Positions 58,428 to 64,000 of a stretch of 64,000 bases of DNA are shown here, one piece after another; positions within the stretch are counted from its first letter, which is position 1, and each line of letters opens with the position of its first letter. The position numbers were made by a program, and so were the translations under genes. The stretch spans positions 131,768-195,767 of the forward strand of contig DASQOR010000086.1 of the NCBI GenBank assembly GCA_035644395.1, written 5' to 3'. This stretch comes from JBGPLJ01 sp035644395. GTDB lineage: Bacteria > Pseudomonadota > Gammaproteobacteria > Steroidobacterales > Steroidobacteraceae. The notes beneath the pieces are model-generated. The model was given only the letters and a program-made list of their open reading frames with translations, had not been told where the DNA came from and did no database searches.

Positions 58428-61400
58428 ATGCCAAAGCGCACCGACCTCGAAAGCATCCTCATCATCGGCGCCGGCCCGATCATCATCGGCCAGGCCTGCG
58501 AGTTCGACTATTCGGGAGCGCAGGCGTGCAAGGCGCTGAGGGAGGAGGGCTATCGCGTCATCCTCGTCAACTCCAATCCCGCGACGATCATGACGGATCC
58601 CGAGATGGCCGACAGCATCTACATCGAGCCCGTCAACTGGCGCACCGTCGCGCGCATCATCGAAAAGGAAAAGCCGAGCGCCCTGCTGCCGACGATGGGC
58701 GGTCAGACGGCGCTCAACTGCGCGCTCGATCTCGTGCGCGAGGGCGTGCTCGAGAAATTCGGCGTCGAGCTGATCGCCGCATCGCGCGAGGCCATCGACA
58801 TGGCCGAGGACCGCGAGCTCTTCCGCAACGCCATGCGCGAGATCGGCCTCGAGACGCCGCGCTCCCGCATCGCCCGCAGCATGGAAGAAGCGACCGCGGT
58901 GCAGGCGGAAATCGGCTACCCGACGGTCATCCGGCCGTCCTTCACGCTCGGCGGGAGCGGTGGCGGCATCGCGTACAACCGCGAGGAGTTCGAGGAGATC
59001 GTGGCGCGCGGGCTCGACGCCTCGCCGACCAACGAGGTGCTGCTCGAGGAGTCGGTGCTCGGCTGGAAGGAATTCGAGATGGAGGTTGTCCGCGACAAGA
59101 AGGACAACTGCATCATCGTGTGCTCGATCGAGAATCTCGATCCGATGGGCGTGCACACCGGTGATTCCATCACGGTGGCTCCGGCGCAGACGCTCACCGA
59201 CAAGGAATACCAGCGCATGCGCAATGCGTCGATCGCAGTGTTGCGCAAGATCGGCGTCGACACGGGCGGTTCGAACGTGCAATTCGCCGTGAGCCCCGAG
59301 GACGGGCGGCTCCTCATCATCGAGATGAACCCGCGGGTCTCGCGTTCGTCGGCGCTCGCCTCGAAAGCGACGGGCTTTCCGATCGCGAAGATCGCGGCGA
59401 AACTCGCGGTCGGCTACACGCTCGATGAGCTCAAGAACGACATCACGGGCGGCGCGACGCCGGCGTCGTTCGAGCCGAGCATCGACTACGTCGTCACCAA
59501 GATTCCACGCTTCACGTTCGAGAAATTCCCCGGCGCGAATACCCGGCTCACCACGCAGATGAAGTCGGTGGGCGAGGCCATGGCGATCGGCCGCACCTTC
59601 CAGGAGTCCCTGCAGAAGGCACTGCGCAGCCTCGAGACCGGCATCGACGGATTCTCGGAACTGCTGGTGCTGCCGCTCACGGAGGAGGACGAAGCGAAGC
59701 TCACCTACGAGCTGCGCTCTCCAGGGGCGAACCGCCTGTTGTACGTGGCCGACGCTTTTCGCGCCGGGTGGAGTCGCGAAAAGGTTCAGGGGCTCACGCG
59801 CATCGATCCCTGGTTCCTCGTACAGGTTCAGAACCTGATCGAGGAGGAAGCGAGAGTCCGCAAGCAAGGTCTCGAAGGGCTCGACGTGGCGCGCATGCGA
59901 ACCCTCAAGCGCAAGGGCTTCTCGGACAGCCGCCTCGCGAAGTTGACCGCGAGCGACGAGCAAGTCGTGCGCAAGCGACGTCACAAGCTGGGCCTGCACC
60001 CGGTTTACAAGCGGGTCGACACCTGCGCCGCGGAGTTCGCGACCACGACCGCCTACCTCTACTCGACCTATGAAGAAGAGTGCGAGGCGAACCCCGACAA
60101 GAAACGCAAGATCATGATCCTCGGCGGCGGCCCGAACCGGATCGGTCAGGGCATCGAATTCGACTACTGCTGCGTGCACGCCGCACTCGCCCTGCGCGAA
60201 GACGGTTGCGAAACCATCATGGTCAACTGCAATCCGGAAACCGTCTCGACCGACTACGACACCTCCGACCGCCTGTACTTCGAGCCGCTCACCTTCGAAG
60301 ACGTCATGGAGATCATCGAGAAGGAAAAGCCCGAGGGCGTGATCGTGCAGTACGGGGGCCAGACCCCGCTCAAGCTCTCGCGTGCGCTGCAGGCCGCCGG
60401 CGCCCCGATCATCGGCACGAGCCCGGATTCGATCGACGTCGCGGAGGATCGCGAGCGCTTCCAGCAGCTCGTGAAAAAGCTCGACCTGAAGCAGCCGGCG
60501 AATGCGACGGCGCGCACCGAGGAGCAGGCCGTCGCGCTTGCGAAGGAAGTCGGGTTTCCGCTCGTCGTCCGCCCCTCCTATGTGCTTGGCGGGCGCGCCA
60601 TGGAGGTCGTGTTCACGGAAGACGACCTGCGCGCGTACATGACGGACGCCGTGAAGGTCTCGAACGACAGCCCGGTGCTGCTCGACCGGTTCCTGGACCT
60701 CGCGGTGGAAGTGGACGTCGATGCCGTGTGCGACGGACACGAGATCCTGATTGGCGGGATCATGGAGCATATCGAGCAGGCGGGCGTCCATTCGGGCGAT
60801 TCGGGCTGCTCGCTGCCGCCGAACGGGCTCAGCCTCGAGGTGCAGCAGGAGCTGAAGGCGCAGACGCGCAAGCTTGCCAAGGCACTCAACGTCGTCGGCC
60901 TCATGAACATCCAGTTCGCGATCCAGAACGGCATCATTTATATCCTCGAGGTGAATCCGCGCGCCTCGCGCACAGTGCCGTTCGTGTCCAAGGCAACCGG
61001 CGTTCCGCTTGCGAAGATCGCGGCCCGGGTCATGGCGGGCCGCAAGCTCTTCGACCTCGGCATCACGAGCGAGACCGTGCCGAACTACTACTCGGTCAAG
61101 GAAGCGGTGTTCCCGTTCACGAAGTTCCCCGAAGCGGATCCAATCCTCGGGCCCGAGATGAAATCGACGGGCGAGGTGATGGGCACCGGCCGCACCTTCG
61201 GCGAAGCCTACGCAAAGGCGCAGGCGGCCTCGGGTGTCACGTTGCCGACCAAGGGCGTCTGCCTCATCAGCGTGCGCGATCGCGACAAGCCCGGCGCCGT
61301 CGAACTCGCGCGCATGCTGGTCGAGCGCGGCTTCCAGATCGTGGCTACCGACGGCACGGCGAAGGCGCTGCAGGACGCGGGCGTCACCTGCCGCCGGGCC

Positions 61401-61652
61401 AACAAAGTGCGCGAGGGCCGGCCGCATATCGTCGACATGATCAAGAACGACGAGATCGCGCTCGTCGTGAACACCACGGAAGGCAAGCAGGCGGTGCGCG
61501 AATCGCGCGAGATCCGCCGCGAGGCCGTGCACAAGCGCGTCACGTACTACACGACGATAGCCGCCGCGCGTGCGACCTGCGACGCGCTCGATCATCTGGG
61601 CGAAGTCGCCGTCAACCGGCTGCAGGACCTGCACAAGGAGCTGATCGCGTGA
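58428..61652 (+). CDS. carB: Carbamoyl phosphate synthase large subunit
   Basis: 1074 residues, the normal length. Two homologous ATP-grasp halves: ILIIGAGPIIIGQACEFDYSGAQ begins the first and ILGGGPNRIGQGIEFDYCC near residue 560 begins the second. A C-terminal MGS-like allosteric domain (from about 935, SVRDRDKPGAVELARML) would bind UMP, IMP or ornithine. It makes carbamoyl phosphate for arginine and pyrimidines. It overlaps greA by 4 bp (GTGA). Confidence 0.98.
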   Translation: MPKRTDLESILIIGAGPIIIGQACEFDYSGAQACKALREEGYRVILVNSNPATIMTDPEMADSIYIEPVNWRTVARIIEKEKPSALLPTMGGQTALNCALDLVREGVLEKFGVELIAASREAIDMAEDRELFRNAMREIGLETPRSRIARSMEEATAVQAEIGYPTVIRPSFTLGGSGGGIAYNREEFEEIVARGLDASPTNEVLLEESVLGWKEFEMEVVRDKKDNCIIVCSIENLDPMGVHTGDSITVAPAQTLTDKEYQRMRNASIAVLRKIGVDTGGSNVQFAVSPEDGRLLIIEMNPRVSRSSALASKATGFPIAKIAAKLAVGYTLDELKNDITGGATPASFEPSIDYVVTKIPRFTFEKFPGANTRLTTQMKSVGEAMAIGRTFQESLQKALRSLETGIDGFSELLVLPLTEEDEAKLTYELRSPGANRLLYVADAFRAGWSREKVQGLTRIDPWFLVQVQNLIEEEARVRKQGLEGLDVARMRTLKRKGFSDSRLAKLTASDEQVVRKRRHKLGLHPVYKRVDTCAAEFATTTAYLYSTYEEECEANPDKKRKIMILGGGPNRIGQGIEFDYCCVHAALALREDGCETIMVNCNPETVSTDYDTSDRLYFEPLTFEDVMEIIEKEKPEGVIVQYGGQTPLKLSRALQAAGAPIIGTSPDSIDVAEDRERFQQLVKKLDLKQPANATARTEEQAVALAKEVGFPLVVRPSYVLGGRAMEVVFTEDDLRAYMTDAVKVSNDSPVLLDRFLDLAVEVDVDAVCDGHEILIGGIMEHIEQAGVHSGDSGCSLPPNGLSLEVQQELKAQTRKLAKALNVVGLMNIQFAIQNGIIYILEVNPRASRTVPFVSKATGVPLAKIAARVMAGRKLFDLGITSETVPNYYSVKEAVFPFTKFPEADPILGPEMKSTGEVMGTGRTFGEAYAKAQAASGVTLPTKGVCLISVRDRDKPGAVELARMLVERGFQIVATDGTAKALQDAGVTCRRANKVREGRPHIVDMIKNDEIALVVNTTEGKQAVRESREIRREAVHKRVTYYTTIAAARATCDALDHLGEVAVNRLQDLHKELIA

Positions 61653-62125
61653 AGCGCGAGCCATTGACCCTGCGCGGCGCCGAGCGCCTGCGGGCGGAGC
61701 TGAAGAAGCTCAAGGCCGAGGACCGGCCGAGCATCATCAAGGCGATCGCCGAGGCGAGGAGCCACGGCGACCTGTCGGAAAACGCCGAATATCACGCGGC
61801 GCGCGAGCAGCAGGGTTTCATCGAGGGGCGCATCGGCGAAATCGAGTCGAAGCTCTCGACCGCCGAGATCATCGACGTCAGCCGCCTGCCGGCTTCGGGC
61901 AAGGTCGTGTTCGGCTCCACGGTCGAGCTCGAAGACCAGGAAGACGGCTCCACGGTCGTCTACCAGCTGGTCGGCGACGCCGAAGCCGACATCCGTCAGG
62001 GCTGGATTTCCGTCTCGTCACCGATCGCACGGGCCCTTATCGGGAAAAGCGTGGCCGACGTCGTCGATGTGGCGGCGCCCGCCGGCACCCGCAGCTACGA
62101 AATCATTTCCGTCCGCTACGATTGA
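61649..62125 (+). CDS. greA: Transcript cleavage factor GreA
   Basis: 158 residues from a GTG overlapping the carB stop. The N-terminal coiled coil holds the acidic tip (DLSENAEYHAAREQQGF near residue 42). The C-terminal FKBP-like domain includes SPIARALIGKSVADVVDVAAPAG. It reactivates backtracked RNA polymerase. No yhbY gene lies between greA and rlmE, unlike Pseudomonas. Confidence 0.97.
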   Translation: MKREPLTLRGAERLRAELKKLKAEDRPSIIKAIAEARSHGDLSENAEYHAAREQQGFIEGRIGEIESKLSTAEIIDVSRLPASGKVVFGSTVELEDQEDGSTVVYQLVGDAEADIRQGWISVSSPIARALIGKSVADVVDVAAPAGTRSYEIISVRYD

Positions 62126-62142
62126 GCGCGGTCGCCGCGCCC

Positions 62143-62781
62143 ATGCCGAAGCCCAAGCCATCCCGACGCAGCAAGAGCAGCGCCCGCTGGCTGCAGGAAC
62201 ATGTCAGCGACGAATACGTGAAGCGCGCACGGCAGGAAGGCTGGCGTTCGCGTGCTGTCTACAAGCTCGAGGAGATCCAGAAGGCCGACCGGATCCTGAA
62301 GCCGGGCCAGCTGGTGATCGACCTGGGTGCCGCGCCGGGCGCCTGGAGCCAATACGCGGCGCGCCAGCTCGGCAGCAAAGGCGAGGTGATCGCGGTCGAT
62401 CTCTTGCCGATGGATTCCCTTGATGGCGTGTATTTCATACAAGGCGACTTTCGCGAGCAGCCGGTGCTCGATCAGGTGCTCGCGCGCGTCGCCGGCCGTC
62501 CCGTCGATCTTGTAATGTCGGACATGGCCCCCAATCTCAGTGGCCTCGACGTCGTCGATCAGCCGCGAGCCATGTATCTCACTGAACTGGCACTCGATTT
62601 TGCCCGACAGGTACTCAAGCCCAGAGGTCACCTGCTGGCGAAGGTGTTCCAGGGCAGCGGGTTCCAGGAACTGGTGGCGACGACACGCCAGGCATTTGAC
62701 GATGTGCGGCTCAGAAAACCGCAGGCATCGAGGGCCCGCAGTGCCGAAATGTACTTGTTGGCCAAGGGTTTCCGTCTGTAG
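62143..62781 (+). CDS. rlmE: 23S rRNA 2'-O-methyltransferase RlmE
   Basis: 212 residues from ATG at 62143; an in-frame TTG at 62122 overlaps the greA stop. The SAM motif is VIDLGAAPGAWSQYAARQLG near residue 53. Catalytic K-D-K-E positions are represented by K (near 30, SRAVYKL), D (MSDMAPNLSG), K (LLAKVFQG) and E (RSAEMYLLAKGF). It methylates U2552 of 23S rRNA. The rlmE-ftsH order is classical. Confidence 0.95.
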   Translation: MPKPKPSRRSKSSARWLQEHVSDEYVKRARQEGWRSRAVYKLEEIQKADRILKPGQLVIDLGAAPGAWSQYAARQLGSKGEVIAVDLLPMDSLDGVYFIQGDFREQPVLDQVLARVAGRPVDLVMSDMAPNLSGLDVVDQPRAMYLTELALDFARQVLKPRGHLLAKVFQGSGFQELVATTRQAFDDVRLRKPQASRARSAEMYLLAKGFRL

Positions 62782-62853
62782 TAGCTTTGGAACGCCCTTC
62801 GCATCCCCGAGTCGAAGCCCCGCGTATCGTCTAGACCCCCAAGAGGACACGCT

Positions 62854-64000
62854 TTGAACGATCTTCCCGTGAAACTGATTCTCTGGCTCTTCGTCATCGC
62901 CGTCATTTTCTTCATGGTGACGCGCTTCAGCACCGGGAGCGTGTCCACGGTGCCGTATTACCAGTTCGTGCAGGAAGTCCGCCGCGGCGACGTCGAGAGC
63001 GCGCAGTTCGACGCCGAGACGATCAATTTCCAGACGAAGACGGGTTCCAAGTACCGCACTGACAGTCCCGAGACCGACAACTCGATGCTGATCACGCTGC
63101 TCGATTCGAAGGGCGTGAAATATTCGGCCCAGCCGCGCGAGCGCCTCGGCTTCCTCGGCCAGCTCTTCCTGCAGGCTTTCCCGGTACTGCTGTTCCTCGG
63201 GCTCTTCTGGTACCTGATGCGCCAGATGCAGGGTGGTGGCAGCGGCCGCGGGGCGATGTCGTTCGGCAAGAGCCGCGCGCGCCTGCTCGGCGAAGACCAG
63301 GTCAACGTCACGTTCGCCGATGTGGCGGGCGTCGATGAAGCGAAGCAGGAAGTCGTCGAGATCGTCGACTTCCTGAAAGACCCGGGCAAGTTCCAGAAGC
63401 TCGGCGGCAAGATCCCGAAGGGCGTGCTGATGGTGGGCTCGCCCGGCACCGGCAAGACGCTGCTTGCGCGCGCCATCGCGGGCGAGGCCAAGGTGCCGTT
63501 CTTCACGATCTCGGGCTCGGATTTCGTCGAAATGTTCGTCGGCGTCGGCGCTGCCCGCGTCCGCGACCTCTTCCAGCAAGCCAAGGCCAAATCGCCTTGC
63601 ATTGTTTTCATTGACGAGCTTGATGCCATTGGCCGCCAGCGCGGCGTCCACGTCGGGGCAGTCAACGATGAACGGGAACAAACTCTCAACCAGCTTCTCG
63701 TTGAATTGGACGGCTTCGCCGCCAACGCCGGCGTCATTGTGCTGGCTGCCACCAACCGGCCCGATGTTCTCGACCCGGCACTGCTGCGTCCCGGCCGCTT
63801 TGACCGGCACGTGCTCGTCGATCGGCCCGATATCCGCGGCCGCGAAGCGATCCTGAAAGTCCACGTCAAGAATGTGAAGCTCGATCCGACCGTGGAATTG
63901 AAGGAGGTTGCTTCGATCACACCCGGCTTCGTCGGCGCCGACTTGGCAAACCTCGTCAACGAAGCGGCCCTACTGGCCGCTCGCGGTGAAAAGAACGCTG
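62854..64000 (+). CDS. ftsH: Membrane AAA+ protease FtsH, 5' part
   Basis: 382 codons in the window; the gene runs past the end. The TTG start at 62854 has AAGAGGA at 62841-62847, 6 nt upstream, so it is preferred over the in-frame GTG at 62869. Two membrane helices (LILWLFVIAVIFFMV and FPVLLFLGLFWYLM) flank a periplasmic domain. The AAA domain follows: Walker A is VGSPGTGKTLLA, with Ser in place of the usual second Pro, Walker B CIVFIDELDAIG, and the SRH RPGRFDRHV. The HEXXH protease is beyond the end. It degrades membrane proteins and, in E. coli, sigma32 and LpxC. Confidence 0.97.
   Translation, partial: MNDLPVKLILWLFVIAVIFFMVTRFSTGSVSTVPYYQFVQEVRRGDVESAQFDAETINFQTKTGSKYRTDSPETDNSMLITLLDSKGVKYSAQPRERLGFLGQLFLQAFPVLLFLGLFWYLMRQMQGGGSGRGAMSFGKSRARLLGEDQVNVTFADVAGVDEAKQEVVEIVDFLKDPGKFQKLGGKIPKGVLMVGSPGTGKTLLARAIAGEAKVPFFTISGSDFVEMFVGVGAARVRDLFQQAKAKSPCIVFIDELDAIGRQRGVHVGAVNDEREQTLNQLLVELDGFAANAGVIVLAATNRPDVLDPALLRPGRFDRHVLVDRPDIRGREAILKVHVKNVKLDPTVELKEVASITPGFVGADLANLVNEAALLAARGEKNA

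Noticed and set aside
58251..61664. 1137-codon open frame antisense to carB
   Set aside because: Same artefact: complementary to a highly conserved gene with strong third-position GC.
1..64000. CRISPR arrays, prophage, transposases, integrons
   Set aside because: No repeat-spacer arrays and no integrase, transposase or phage genes were seen on either strand.

Overview
The window is about 64 kb of high-GC bacterial chromosome, densely packed with housekeeping genes. The gene content and order are gammaproteobacterial: hrcA-grpE-dnaK-dnaJ-dapB-carAB-greA-rlmE-ftsH, recN-fur/bamE-ratA-smpB-ssrA, tRNA-Ser-ffs-dnaX-ybaB-recR, gcvR-bcp divergent from dapA, and mlaFEDCB. The hrcA gene together with a SUF operon of the BCDSUT type under an Rrf2 regulator points to the Xanthomonadales/Nevskiales/Steroidobacterales side of the class. 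No genus can be named from the sequence alone. I see no prophage, insertion sequence, CRISPR array or compositional island.

Layout. 1-6.7 kb: SUF iron-sulfur assembly operon on the minus strand (Rrf2 regulator, sufB, C, D, S, U, T, a Rieske ferredoxin, the start of a SixA-like phosphatase), with an IscR-type operator upstream. 6.9-11.8 kb: class I aldolase coupled to the mlaFEDCB lipid-transport operon, facing mlaA. 11.8-16.1 kb: BepA-like protease, PIN-PhoH ATPase, a long palindromic element, bcp and gcvR, all minus. 16.2-18.0 kb: dapA and a gene in the usual bamC position that joins a BamC-like lipoprotein N-terminus to an outer-membrane beta-barrel. 18.1-21.9 kb: tRNA-Ser, 4.5S RNA, dnaX, ybaB, recR, rsgA. 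21.9-29 kb: M48 membrane protease, a translationally coupled run (orn, DUF938 methyltransferase, PLP dehydratase, GFA-like protein), then ppsA with its divergent regulator ppsR. 29-38.3 kb: DUF1249 protein, an orphan coiled-coil protein, two tandem RND pumps with one adaptor. 38.3-46.1 kb: prc protease, several small orphan membrane or exported proteins, an HDOD-GGDEF protein, a Gfo/Idh/MocA oxidoreductase and a lipoprotein. 46.2-51.1 kb: tmRNA, smpB, ratA, bamE, fur, recN, nadK. 51.3-64 kb: the heat-shock cluster followed by dapB, carAB, greA, rlmE and the 5' part of ftsH.

How the genes work together. Many are envelope genes (mlaA-F, bepA, bamE, prc, the BamC/barrel chimera, RND pumps). A second theme is stress and quality control: SUF, HrcA/DnaK, tmRNA/SmpB, FtsH, RecN, Fur. 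Neighbouring genes often overlap by 4 bp (ATGA or GTGA), which implies tight translational coupling. No gene-free stretch exceeds about 210 bases; the larger gaps hold promoters, operators or hairpins, which are listed. The window contains no obviously new large system. The best candidates for novelty are the BamC/beta-barrel chimera, the 114-bp nested palindrome, the mutually exclusive hairpins before grpE and the orphan coiled-coil gene.
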